Assembly: GCA_016935665.1 (NCBI GenBank) | Contig: JAFGQN010000218.1 | Location: 1 to 36,738 of the forward strand | DNA: 36,738 nucleotides | Direction: 5' to 3' | From: Deltaproteobacteria bacterium | Lineage (GTDB): Bacteria > Myxococcota_A > Polyangia > JAAYKL01 | Shown here: piece after piece, positions 8,611-17,214 of the stretch | Layout of the letters: each line of letters starts with the position of its first letter | Numbering within the stretch: the first letter of the stretch is position 1 | Notes under the pieces: generated by a model | The model's database searches: none | What the model saw: only the letters and a program-made list of their open reading frames with translations | What the model was told of the DNA's origin: nothing | Position numbers and translations under genes: made by a program

Positions 8611-9648
8611 ATGCACATGGCAGACGCGTTGATTTCTCCGGTTGTTGGCGCCGGAGGCTGGGCTGCAACTCTCGGATTGGCAGGATACAGTGCCCGCATT
8701 ATAAAAAAAAAAATTGAAGAACCAAATATTGCGTTGATGGGTGTGGGCGCTGCATTTGTTTTTGCCGCCCAGATGATTAATTTTTCTATTCCAGGGACAG
8801 GGTCAAGCGGCCATTTGGGCGGCGGATTGATTCTCGCGGCGTTGCTCGGTCCGCACGCCGCGTATCTTGCGATGGCATCCATATTGACAATTCAGGCATT
8901 GTTTTTTGCGGATGGCGGGTTGCTTTCTCTGGGCTGTAACGTATTCAATCTCGCTTTTTTTCCATGCTTTTTGGCATACCCGCTATTGTTTCGCCGCCTG
9001 ACCGGCGGTACGCCATCGCGCGCTCGGCTTTCCTGGGTATCGGTGGTGACCGCGGTTGTCGGCCTTCAACTGGGGGCGATGGCGGTGGTGATTGAAACAC
9101 AACTATCTGGGATAAGCGCTCTGCCGCTTCGTGAATTTCTGCTTCTGATGCTGCCGATTCACCTCGCCATTGGTGTTGTCGAAGGGTTGGCGACTGCTGC
9201 GGTGTTGATGTTTGTACATCAGGCACGACCGGATGTTCTGCATTTTACAGAAGCGAAACCGCCAAGTTCAAAACCATTGATTTTCGGATTACTTGGCTGT
9301 GCTGTCCTTGTGGGCGCAGTGGTGAGCTGGTTCGCATCCGGACAGCCGGATGGACTTGAATGGTCAATGGAAAAAACGTCCGGAAGCGCGGAATTGGAAT
9401 CACCGGATACAGCGGTGTACAGCACAGCCGCAGACGTACAGAAGAAAGTATCTTTTCTGCCGGACTACAAACTTCCCAATAATGATGAAACCGTAACAGT
9501 GGAGAATGAGAATACAGCGTCGTCATGGCCTGCCGTCGATGTGGGGACCAGTTTGTCCGGAATCGTCGGTATCGCGTTAACGCTGCTGCTCGCGGGACTC
9601 ATCGGCCTGGGGATTCGCCGCAGGTCCTCAGTTCAAAATCAATCATAA
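8611..9648 (+). CDS. cbiM: CbiM/NikM-type substrate-binding membrane subunit with C-terminal PDGLE domain
   Basis: Inner-membrane S-component of a group I ECF transporter for Co2+ or Ni2+, 345 aa. AAGGAGG lies seven bases before the ATG. It begins MHMADALISP; in CbiM/NikM proteins the N-terminal Met1-His2 pair and a His near 67 coordinate the metal, and here His2 and His68 (GSSGHLGGG) are in place. About six membrane helices follow. After about residue 225 comes an additional segment: a helix (FGLLGCAVLVGAVVSWFA), the motif QPDGLEW typical of the PDGLE/CbiN family, a loop and a final helix. The CbiN function is thus fused to CbiM, which explains why no separate cbiN is present. It is first in an operon with cbiQ and cbiO. 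Cobalt versus nickel cannot be decided from sequence. Confidence 0.92.
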   Translation: MHMADALISPVVGAGGWAATLGLAGYSARIIKKKIEEPNIALMGVGAAFVFAAQMINFSIPGTGSSGHLGGGLILAALLGPHAAYLAMASILTIQALFFADGGLLSLGCNVFNLAFFPCFLAYPLLFRRLTGGTPSRARLSWVSVVTAVVGLQLGAMAVVIETQLSGISALPLREFLLLMLPIHLAIGVVEGLATAAVLMFVHQARPDVLHFTEAKPPSSKPLIFGLLGCAVLVGAVVSWFASGQPDGLEWSMEKTSGSAELESPDTAVYSTAADVQKKVSFLPDYKLPNNDETVTVENENTASSWPAVDVGTSLSGIVGIALTLLLAGLIGLGIRRRSSVQNQS

Positions 9649-9671
9649 AAACAGAAACGACGGATAACTCA

Positions 9672-10484
9672 ATGGGAAAGCTGGCCGATAGCGTTGTCGC
9701 CATAGGAAATCTGGATTTGCTGTCCTACAGCGATTCATTTATCCATCGGCTGGATGCGCGTTCCAAATTGCTGGTCACTCTCGCCTACCTGATAACGGTG
9801 GTATCCTGGAACCGCTATGCCATTTGGCCACTGATACCGTTGGCGTCCTATCCACTTGTCCTGGGGTTAAGTGGTCACGTTCCAGCGCGGGAAGTATTTA
9901 AGCGTCTTTTGTTTGCGGCACCGTTTGTGGTGCTGGTGGGAATTTTCAATCCTGTTTTTGACACCGCCCCATTTGCCGAGGTGATGGGCGTTTCAATTTC
10001 TGCGGGATGGATTTCGTTTCTGTCAATTCTCATTCGCTTTGTTTTGACGGTCAGTGCGACACTGGTGTTGATTGCAGTCACCGGTATGGACCCCCTGTGT
10101 TCGGCAGCGGAAAAATTGGGCGCCCCGCGAATTTTTGTCATGCAGCTGGCCTTTTTGTATCGCTATTTATTTGTATTGATATTAACAGCACTGCGGATGA
10201 TTCGTGCCGCAGAGATGCGTTCGTTTAACCGCTCCAGGTTGTCGGTCAGTCATTTCGGGTCGCTCGTGGGTCATCTGCTGTTGCGGACAGTGGATCGCGC
10301 CCAGCGAATTCACGTGGCCATGTGTGCGCGCGGATTCAACGGCTGTTTTCCTCAACGACGACCAATGCGGTTTACCGTTCGGGACTTTGGATTTGCAGTC
10401 GTTTGGCTTTTGTTTTTTGCAACGATACGTTTTTCAGACCTGGTGACCACGATTGGCCAACTGGTATTGCGAGGGCTCGGATGA
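9672..10484 (+). CDS. cbiQ: CbiQ/EcfT-type energy-coupling membrane subunit
   Basis: Membrane T-component, 270 aa, that links the CbiM-like subunit to the ATPase. The ATG at 9672 is chosen because the product then begins MGKLADSVVAIG and continues IHRLDARSKLL, the usual N-terminal pattern (L-D-x-R-x-K-L). Its ribosome binding site is weak, so coupling to the upstream gene 24 bases away is likely. Hydrophobic helices are spread over the chain. The coupling motifs sit in the C-terminal cytoplasmic part: IRAAEMRSFNRS is the degenerate first motif and AMCARGFNG is the second, canonical A-R-G motif. Its stop overlaps the cbiO start by four bases (ATGA). Confidence 0.92.
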   Translation: MGKLADSVVAIGNLDLLSYSDSFIHRLDARSKLLVTLAYLITVVSWNRYAIWPLIPLASYPLVLGLSGHVPAREVFKRLLFAAPFVVLVGIFNPVFDTAPFAEVMGVSISAGWISFLSILIRFVLTVSATLVLIAVTGMDPLCSAAEKLGAPRIFVMQLAFLYRYLFVLILTALRMIRAAEMRSFNRSRLSVSHFGSLVGHLLLRTVDRAQRIHVAMCARGFNGCFPQRRPMRFTVRDFGFAVVWLLFFATIRFSDLVTTIGQLVLRGLG

Positions 10485-11266
10485 CCCATCACATTGTTGA
10501 AGTATCCTCCCTGGTGTATGACTATCCGGATGGAACCAGGGCGTTGGACGGAGTATCTTTTCGTATTGAACATGGCGAGTCGGTTGCCATGGTTGGCGCC
10601 AACGGTGCTGGAAAATCCACGCTGCTGATGCATCTGATGGGCGCGCTCTTTCCAAAAAGTGGCGCTGTTCGAATTGGCGACTTTCCATTGACCAAAAAAA
10701 ATGTGGCAGACGTGCGTCGCTCGGTGGGAATGGTATTTCAGGACCCCGATGATCAGCTGTTTATGCCGACTGTTTTCGATGATGTGGCCTTTGGTCCCAT
10801 TAACCTTGGATTGCCGCTGTCGGAAGTGGATTCCTGCGTGATGAAGGCGCTGGAAACAGTGGGGGTTGCGCATTTGAAAAATCGGCCACCTTACCGACTT
10901 TCCGGAGGTGAAAAGCGGGCCGTCGCCATTGCCTCGGTCATTGCCCTGTCGCCCAGTGTCCTGGTGCTGGATGAACCGTCCACCAGTCTGGATCCGGCAA
11001 GTCGAAGACATCTCATCGAACTGCTTGCATCATTCACACACACTAAAATCATCGCAACCCATGATTTGGATATGGCTCTGGATTTGTGCGAGCGGACTAT
11101 CGTGATTCACAAAGGCGCCGTGGCCGCAGATGGAAAAACGTCAGAAATTCTTCAGCAGCAATCCCTGCTACAGGCCAGTCATCTGGAAATTCCGGGTCGA
11201 CTGGAACCTTGCTCCCTGTGTGGTGGACGGCGCATTATAGCAGTTCAGAAAGGCAAAATAGAATGA
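10481..11266 (+). CDS. cbiO: CbiO/EcfA-type ATPase of the metal ECF transporter
   Basis: Cytoplasmic ABC ATPase, 261 aa, powering Co2+ or Ni2+ import with the two preceding subunits. The start overlaps the cbiQ stop as ATGA. All motifs are present in order: Walker A GANGAGKST, Q-loop QDPDDQLF (the ECF-typical D-D-Q form), signature LSGGEKRAVAIA, Walker B VLVLDEP and the switch His in ATHDLDMAL. The C-terminal tail contains a short CSLCGG pair of cysteines, unusual enough to note as a possible metal site. The stop overlaps the next start by four bases, so the following gene belongs to the same translational unit. Confidence 0.95.
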   Translation: MTHHIVEVSSLVYDYPDGTRALDGVSFRIEHGESVAMVGANGAGKSTLLMHLMGALFPKSGAVRIGDFPLTKKNVADVRRSVGMVFQDPDDQLFMPTVFDDVAFGPINLGLPLSEVDSCVMKALETVGVAHLKNRPPYRLSGGEKRAVAIASVIALSPSVLVLDEPSTSLDPASRRHLIELLASFTHTKIIATHDLDMALDLCERTIVIHKGAVAADGKTSEILQQQSLLQASHLEIPGRLEPCSLCGGRRIIAVQKGKIE

Positions 11267-11617
11267 AAAAAAAAATGATATCCGGGGTTTTAGCAGCCGC
11301 GATATGCTTCTTCTCTGCAACAGAAAGAGCCGCGGATACAACCGAAACATTCGATGTCGGCGTTTCTGATTTTGAACTGTATACGGGATTCGACGCAACA
11401 CGATGAGATTTCCAACCATCGCGCACATAAGGTTTCCGAAGATGAGATAGACTTCGTTGAGATTGGCGGTATCGCTCTGGGTTATAATATGATGGTATCA
11501 TCCAGTTTGGAAATCATTGCACAGGTAACCCTCGACATATCCCAAAAAAGCGAAACGGTCTCAGCAGGCGCAATGATTGGATTTGTCGCAGCACTGCCGC
11601 AAAACACAGCACAATGA
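11263..11617 (+). pseudogene. Frameshifted small exported protein coupled to cbiO
   Basis: The ATG at 11263 overlaps the cbiO stop (ATGA). The first frame encodes a signal peptide (KKKMISGVLAAAICFFSATERAA) and a start that looks like an outer-membrane beta strand (DVGVSDFELYTGFD), then stops at 11404-11406. The sequence continues plausibly in the next frame (EIDFVEIGGIALGYNMMV, SLEIIAQVTLDISQ) to a stop at 11617. Joining them somewhere in 11350-11403 would give about 117 aa, short for a complete barrel. I do not recognise the family. The tight coupling suggests a role in metal uptake, perhaps an outer-membrane or periplasmic part, but the gene is broken as read. No slippery heptamer for programmed frameshifting was seen. 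Confidence 0.5.
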
Positions 11618-11678
11618 TCTCACCAGGAAGTGAATCCGGAGTGGATTCCAAATAAAAAACCACGTATCATTCCTTTGC

Positions 11679-12662
11679 ATGACGCTTTTTGACTCAATTT
11701 CGAATATTCAATACGCACCTCCTTTTCTATTGCCAGGTGGACATGTGCAAACAATTTTTCCAGCCGTGGCGCGGCACGTTCACGGAGTTTTGTATTGCAG
11801 GGAGCGCATACACACCGACGATGACGATTTTCTGGATTTGGACTGGTCCAGTGCGGCTTCTCCGTCACGGCGGTTGACCATTTTGTGCCACGGTTTGGAA
11901 GGGCACTCGAAACGGGCGTACATCCTGGGCATGGTGCGCGCACTGAATGACGCCCACTGGGATGCGCTGGCGTGGAACTATCGGTCCTGCAGTGGGGAAC
12001 CCAACCGCCAACTTCGATTCTACCACAATGGCGCCACCGACGACCTGCAACGCGTGGTGCAGCATGCAGTTGAAACGGACCGATACGATCAGATTGCCCT
12101 TGTGGGCTTCAGTCTTGGCGGCAACATGGTTCTCAACTACCTCGCATGGCACAAAGCACTAATGCCCGCTCAGATTTTCAGGGCAGTGGTCTTTTCAGTT
12201 CCCCTGCACATCGCCTCCAGCGCCGCTGCTCTGGCCAGGCCCGCCAATCGCATCTACATGAAGCGGTTTCTCATGGAGCTGAAAAAAAAGATCCTGGCAA
12301 AGGAAAAACGTTTTCCAGAGGCAGTCAGCAGTGACGGATACAGCTCCATCAAAGACTTTAGAGGATTCGATGACCGGTACACCGCTCCCATACACGGTTT
12401 CGCAGATGCAGGCGACTACTGGCACAAGTGCAGTGGCGTTTTTGCCATCCCCCACATTTCGCTTCCCACATTGATTGTAAATGCGCAAAACGACCCGTTT
12501 TTGACGCCGGAATGCTTTCCTATTGAGGCGGCGGTGCAAAACAACAACGTGCTTTTGCTGATGCCAAAGGGCGGCGGACACTGCGGATTTCCCGCCTTCA
12601 ACCGAAACGGCCGATACTGGTCCGAGGAAATCACCTGCCGTTTTTTTAACGATCCCGAGTGA
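11679..12662 (+). CDS. YheT-family alpha/beta hydrolase
   Basis: Cytoplasmic alpha/beta-hydrolase of 327 aa, the usual size for the YheT group (carboxylesterase-like, physiological substrate unknown). It starts with the family pattern PPFLLPGGHVQTIFPA, then LDLDW, the oxyanion segment ILCHGLEGHSKRAY and NYRSCSGEPNR. The nucleophile Ser is in GFSLGGNMVLNYL, the acid is probably the Asp of NAQNDPFLTPE, and the His is in GGGHCGF, so the triad is complete. The ATG at 11679 lacks a strong ribosome binding site but fits the family N-terminus. It follows the metal-uptake operon in the same direction after a 60-bp gap; no functional link is implied. Confidence 0.9.
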   Translation: MTLFDSISNIQYAPPFLLPGGHVQTIFPAVARHVHGVLYCRERIHTDDDDFLDLDWSSAASPSRRLTILCHGLEGHSKRAYILGMVRALNDAHWDALAWNYRSCSGEPNRQLRFYHNGATDDLQRVVQHAVETDRYDQIALVGFSLGGNMVLNYLAWHKALMPAQIFRAVVFSVPLHIASSAAALARPANRIYMKRFLMELKKKILAKEKRFPEAVSSDGYSSIKDFRGFDDRYTAPIHGFADAGDYWHKCSGVFAIPHISLPTLIVNAQNDPFLTPECFPIEAAVQNNNVLLLMPKGGGHCGFPAFNRNGRYWSEEITCRFFNDPE

Positions 12663-12873
12663 ATAATTCACTTGTTCATCTGAAAGAGGAACGTTCGGGT
12701 GATACGCTTTTGCATGGAAAGCACGATTTTATCTACAAAAAGAACCGGGGATCTCAAACACAGAGCCCACCTTCTGATAGCCCTTTTTCTCGTAATGAGG
12801 AATGGCCGCGCAGATGCGGGAATGGAAAAGGGATCCAATCCAGCCTTGATTAGCCGGACTATTCCCTGGGCGA

Positions 12874-15177
12874 CTAAATCCCCACCGCAAATTGATTGCA
12901 TGTAGTGGCCAAAATGGACTGATGCAACTGCTCTGTGGCGGTGGCGCTGCCATGAATATGCTGCTCGAAAAGTAAAATGAGTTCTCTTTGGCTTTTGGCG
13001 ATTCGGGTCCGAGTGGGAATCCGTTTCAGATCTACCAGATATGACGAGAACACATTGGGCATTTCCAACGCCACAGATGTGTTCAGATAATGTCTGTCGA
13101 AATACAGGCGATGGTAATCCCCTTCGCGTTTCTCCACTAAAATGGAGACCCCTTTCATATTGACGATGGACGCAGATTTGCTGCACTCGGCAATGCATTG
13201 GGAACTCACTTCTGACTTTTCGCAGCCGGTCACCTGATGGAACAGACATTGTCTGCTGGTCATTAAGGGAATGGGGTGAAAAATGCTGTAGTGCAGCGCC
13301 ATATCCGCCACACGGGGAATGCTTTTTAGCTGTAAGTGATTCAGCTCATTGGATAGAAACGCGCCGTTGCAATTAAAATCCCTTTTCAAACATTCAAGCG
13401 CAAAGGAATTGGCAATGTTCATGTACGGCCCGGCGGTCCAGGGTATCCGCATCTCAAAAGCCATCTGTGCCAATCCCGAATTATTGGTGACAATATGCGT
13501 TGGACGCACTGTTCGAAGCAATGCCACTGCGGCAGCAAAGTCATCTCCAATAAGTATTTCCGGAAACCAGGGCGTGACCATTGGCCATTTTTTAAACAGC
13601 GCGGCATATGATTCCCAATTGGGTGCGAGTTGGTTTGGCAGTTCAAAATAAAAGTTCGCATCTGTTTCATCGCTCAGGAACAAATCCGAGGCGTCGCAAA
13701 TCAACACCGATAACTGCGGCGTAACCTCCTGGTCGTTCGCCCGTTGAATCTCCGGCAGTTCAACCGGCGCGACAGATGACAGGCTGCCGTTCAAACGATA
13801 CAGAATTTTTTCTTTTAACCGCACTATCTCTTCGTATCCAATACAAAGCCCCGTATCCAGACGGCTCATATTCACATCCGTTATCTGATACGCCGTTCCA
13901 TTGATGGCGCGCAATTTGTGCAAAAACAGTTTTTTATTCAGCTGGTTGTGGGCCTTTGGCACCGGTGAACCGTCGTCCGATGCCGTTCTTTGTGAACGAA
14001 ACAATGTCGTATCCGACAATACATTGAATGACTCCAAAGACGTATTCACCGTCATGCACAACGGCGCACCTTCTTTTCCGGACACATGGATTTCCAGTGG
14101 AACTTTGGCGACGCTCAACCTGGCCACCTTTTTTTTCACTTTTTCAATCAGCTTTTTTTTGCTGTCATTCACAATCTGGTTCACTTGCTTGATTTCTTTA
14201 TAGCGAACTGCGCCACTCTTTTTTAAAAAATACCTGGCCGAATTGTCTTTGGGATTATCGATGAACATATCCTTATGAATCACGCCATCTAAAAACCCGC
14301 TGGTGAAATCCCGATTGTATACGGTTCTTAGCGGTGTAACGCGCTCGCAAAGCTTTAAATCGCTGTACAATCGCCGCAACTGCTGTTGCCACAACCGCAC
14401 GACCCGGTACACATAATTCGATTGCTTGATGCGACCTTCAATTTTCAACGAATCAACCCCCGCGTCCCTAAGCTGAGGCACGTGCATAAAGGCCGTGTTG
14501 TCCTTGAGATTTAATGGGAATCGCCATCCCTGCGGTGTGGGCTCGTACTCTTCGCGACATGGCTGACTGCAGCGGCCACGATTGCCTGAGTTTCCATAAC
14601 ATACCGAGCTCATGTAACACAGGCCGGAAAAGGACAAACAGTTGGCGCCGTGTACAAACACTTCGGTTTCCATCCCCAACTGATGACTGATATTGGTCAA
14701 ATCCTTTATTTCTTCCATATTCAATTCTCTGCATAGATTGACACGAACGGTGGAAAGTGTGGCGAGAAACGCCAGTTGTCCCGCATTGTGGGTGGTCAGT
14801 TGGGTGGATGCGTGGACACGAATGCCCGGAAAGTGCGTTCGTATCAGATAGAGCAATCCAATGTCCTGCACAATAACGCCATCCAGCCGCATATTGGACA
14901 GTCGGTGAAGGATGCGAACGATACTCGAAAACTCGCTTTCAAGCAAAATGATATTCAGGGTTACAAAAATCTGACAATCGTGCTGGTGGGCCAGGTATAC
15001 CACTTGCGGCAAGTCGTCAATGGGCACATTTTTCGCGCGGTCTCTGGCGCTGAATTTTTCAAGACCGCAGTACACCGCATCCGCTCCGGCGAGAATCGCG
15101 GCTTTGATGGCGTCGATACCACCGCCCGGCGCCAGCAGCTCCATTTTTCGTGTGATTTTCAAATCGGACGTCGTCAT
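12874..15177 (-). CDS. U32-family protein, RlhA-like long form
   Basis: Product of 767 aa. The N-terminal U32 domain begins MELLAPGGGIDAIKAAILAG and has the family signature region EVFVHGANCLSFSGLCYMSS (about 172-191). Conserved cysteines are Cys180 and Cys187, with RGRCSQPC (Cys203, Cys207) following; they probably hold an iron-sulphur cluster. SLKIEGRIKQSNYVYRVV follows. The long C-terminal part matches the layout of RlhA (YdcP)-type members, which in E. coli are needed for hydroxylation of a 23S rRNA cytidine, rather than the short UbiU/UbiV forms. Assignment to RlhA is by length and layout only. It lies 53 bp downstream of the radical SAM gene on the same strand, so the two are probably co-transcribed. 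The start ATG lacks a clear ribosome binding site; Met12 is an alternative. Confidence 0.82.
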   Translation of the reverse strand: MTTSDLKITRKMELLAPGGGIDAIKAAILAGADAVYCGLEKFSARDRAKNVPIDDLPQVVYLAHQHDCQIFVTLNIILLESEFSSIVRILHRLSNMRLDGVIVQDIGLLYLIRTHFPGIRVHASTQLTTHNAGQLAFLATLSTVRVNLCRELNMEEIKDLTNISHQLGMETEVFVHGANCLSFSGLCYMSSVCYGNSGNRGRCSQPCREEYEPTPQGWRFPLNLKDNTAFMHVPQLRDAGVDSLKIEGRIKQSNYVYRVVRLWQQQLRRLYSDLKLCERVTPLRTVYNRDFTSGFLDGVIHKDMFIDNPKDNSARYFLKKSGAVRYKEIKQVNQIVNDSKKKLIEKVKKKVARLSVAKVPLEIHVSGKEGAPLCMTVNTSLESFNVLSDTTLFRSQRTASDDGSPVPKAHNQLNKKLFLHKLRAINGTAYQITDVNMSRLDTGLCIGYEEIVRLKEKILYRLNGSLSSVAPVELPEIQRANDQEVTPQLSVLICDASDLFLSDETDANFYFELPNQLAPNWESYAALFKKWPMVTPWFPEILIGDDFAAAVALLRTVRPTHIVTNNSGLAQMAFEMRIPWTAGPYMNIANSFALECLKRDFNCNGAFLSNELNHLQLKSIPRVADMALHYSIFHPIPLMTSRQCLFHQVTGCEKSEVSSQCIAECSKSASIVNMKGVSILVEKREGDYHRLYFDRHYLNTSVALEMPNVFSSYLVDLKRIPTRTRIAKSQRELILLFEQHIHGSATATEQLHQSILATTCNQFAVGI

Positions 15178-15230
15178 GGTTGGGTTGGCGTCTGTTCAAA
15201 TGTTTGCATTGAGTAGTGCAGTGGGTCTGC

Positions 15231-16967
15231 TCACAATCGTGTAAATGCGGCGACATCGCCGGCATCCCTAATGGTCACAACGGCAGTGGCGTGGGAAGAA
15301 ACAGATGTTGAGTCATGGGTGCTCAATGGCATTACTCGGGCATCGCCCTGTTCGTAACGGGTGTAAATTGTTCCAGGCTGTTTCATATCGCCTTTAAGTT
15401 GCACACGCATTGCCCAGCATGCCGCGGCGATCCGCGCGCCTACAGCCAGAAGTTTGGCACTCAGAGGAAGGGGGCCCAACAAGTCGGTGATTTCCTTTTG
15501 AAGCGTGTCCGCTTTAAGCTGTTCAGCGGGGGAGGCATTGGCTTTAAGAACTTCCAGCATGGGACGGTATTCCTGTGTGCGCGCCTTCATTTGCTGCATT
15601 CGCGCATGCAGGTGCGGATTGCCATTTTGGGACGCGGACAAGGTTTTGTACCCGCGAAACGCTGTTTCGATCATTCGATATACGGAGCTGAAATTGGCGT
15701 CGTATTCCATTTTAAACGCGCGATTCAGCCATTGTTCGGCACTGTCTCCTGGAAACGCGGGATGCCGCCAGTTGAGCACCTGCTGACCGTGCCAGTCCTC
15801 GAATGGCAAATCCTCCCGAATCAAACCTTTCCCCTTCAATCGCGTGTAGAGCGCGGTCACCGGCAATGGTGTATACAGCATGAACTGCACGAGATCCGCG
15901 TTGAGCTCAATCATAAAGTCAATATCTTCCTGGATGTTCGAAGGGGTGTGTTCTTCGAGACACAAAATGCCGGATGCCAAAACCGATACGCCAATGTCCC
16001 GCAGTTGCTGCACGAGTGCAGGACCATCGTTGGCAATGTTTTTTTCGTAATTGCCCTTTTTGCTTTTGGTTTCAAATCCAATCCAGATAAAAATAACTCC
16101 CAGCCGCACCAGATTGTCGATACCCATGTTGGCAATGGTTTCCGCTGACGAGAACAGATAAAACTTAAAGTAGCGCTGGTGTCGTTCCATTTCCTCAATA
16201 AGCGCCAGCGCGCGTTCCTTGTCCTTAAGGAAGTTCTCATCCATTACAAAGAAATTATCGGTGCCGCGTTCATCGGCAATGCGACAGCAGGTGTCGAAAA
16301 TTTCTTTTCCCGTGCGCAAAAAGGGGGTGTAGCGCTTTCCAAAATAATGGGACGTGGCACAAAAGTTACATCCATTGACACAACCAACGCCGGGAACCAG
16401 CAGATTATTGGTTTTTCCGGGAACCGGCACACCGTAAATGGTCTGCCAATCCGACGCGGGCAATGTGGGATGAATAATGGGTGCATCCACATACTGCCCC
16501 AGGTGCTCCCGAAACCACCGAATGCCTTCCCCTTTCACCACATGGTCACAGTCGATAAGGGACTCAACCCCCTCAATGGCCGCACCATGTCCGCCCAGCA
16601 CAATTTCCGCATCCGGCGCGAATTCGCGGCAAACGCGGGCCATTTCTTTGGCTTTTTTATAGTTGGGCGTGATAAACGAAATGCCGATGATGTCGTACCC
16701 CTTTTGAACCTCTTTTTCAAAGCGTTTACGGGAGGGAAAATCCAGTACCGTAACATCGGCATCCAGATTAGCCGCGATAAAGTACAGCCCAAACGATCGA
16801 TGATGCAATCGAAACGATGCCAGGCCCTGGCCTTTGGTGACCTGATTGTGAAACAGTTCCATGATGTTTTTGGCGCGTCCGAATTCGTCATCAACCCCAT
16901 ATGGGCCGAAAACGCCGGAAAGCAGTATCCGTGGGGCGCGGGACGACGTGCGGTAAGAATGTGTCAT
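15231..16967 (-). CDS. B12-binding-type radical SAM protein
   Basis: Cytoplasmic enzyme of 578 aa from the ATG at 16967, which has GAAGG about 12 bases upstream; a TTG four codons earlier is too close to that site. The N-terminal 150 residues form a Rossmann-like B12-binding-type domain (YDIIGISFITPNYKKAKEMA, EIVLGGHGAAI), without the D-x-H-x-x-G cobalamin-ligand motif. The radical SAM core has the cluster motif CVNGCNFC (Cys196, Cys200, Cys203), then FFVMDENFLKDKERAL and IWIGFETKS. It resembles the BchE/HpnJ-like class that acts on lipids, tetrapyrroles or other unactivated carbons, but the substrate is unknown. The C-terminal 150 residues are helical, with no named domain. It is first in a probable two-gene operon with the U32 protein. 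Confidence 0.88.
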   Translation of the reverse strand: MTHSYRTSSRAPRILLSGVFGPYGVDDEFGRAKNIMELFHNQVTKGQGLASFRLHHRSFGLYFIAANLDADVTVLDFPSRKRFEKEVQKGYDIIGISFITPNYKKAKEMARVCREFAPDAEIVLGGHGAAIEGVESLIDCDHVVKGEGIRWFREHLGQYVDAPIIHPTLPASDWQTIYGVPVPGKTNNLLVPGVGCVNGCNFCATSHYFGKRYTPFLRTGKEIFDTCCRIADERGTDNFFVMDENFLKDKERALALIEEMERHQRYFKFYLFSSAETIANMGIDNLVRLGVIFIWIGFETKSKKGNYEKNIANDGPALVQQLRDIGVSVLASGILCLEEHTPSNIQEDIDFMIELNADLVQFMLYTPLPVTALYTRLKGKGLIREDLPFEDWHGQQVLNWRHPAFPGDSAEQWLNRAFKMEYDANFSSVYRMIETAFRGYKTLSASQNGNPHLHARMQQMKARTQEYRPMLEVLKANASPAEQLKADTLQKEITDLLGPLPLSAKLLAVGARIAAACWAMRVQLKGDMKQPGTIYTRYEQGDARVMPLSTHDSTSVSSHATAVVTIRDAGDVAAFTRL

Positions 16968-17214
16968 TGATTTGTGCAACCTTCACTCAAATTGTCAAAA
17001 GAGAGGGAATTGAAATATATGATTTGTTTAAATAGATTTGATATTCCAAGCCTGTCATATAAAGTGTCGGCTGCGGATAGCATTATTAAATCACGGTTCT
17101 GTCATGAAATGGACATTTCCCAAATCCCGGCATAAATCTATCGGTATAGAGACGTATTCTGCTTTTTCATGCATCGATTTATATGTGGGAATCAGCAACG
17201 CTCAATGGTCAATA

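Noticed and set aside
15315-16970. Long plus-strand frames opposite the radical SAM gene
   Set aside because: They are antisense shadows; the radical SAM motifs fix the coding strand.
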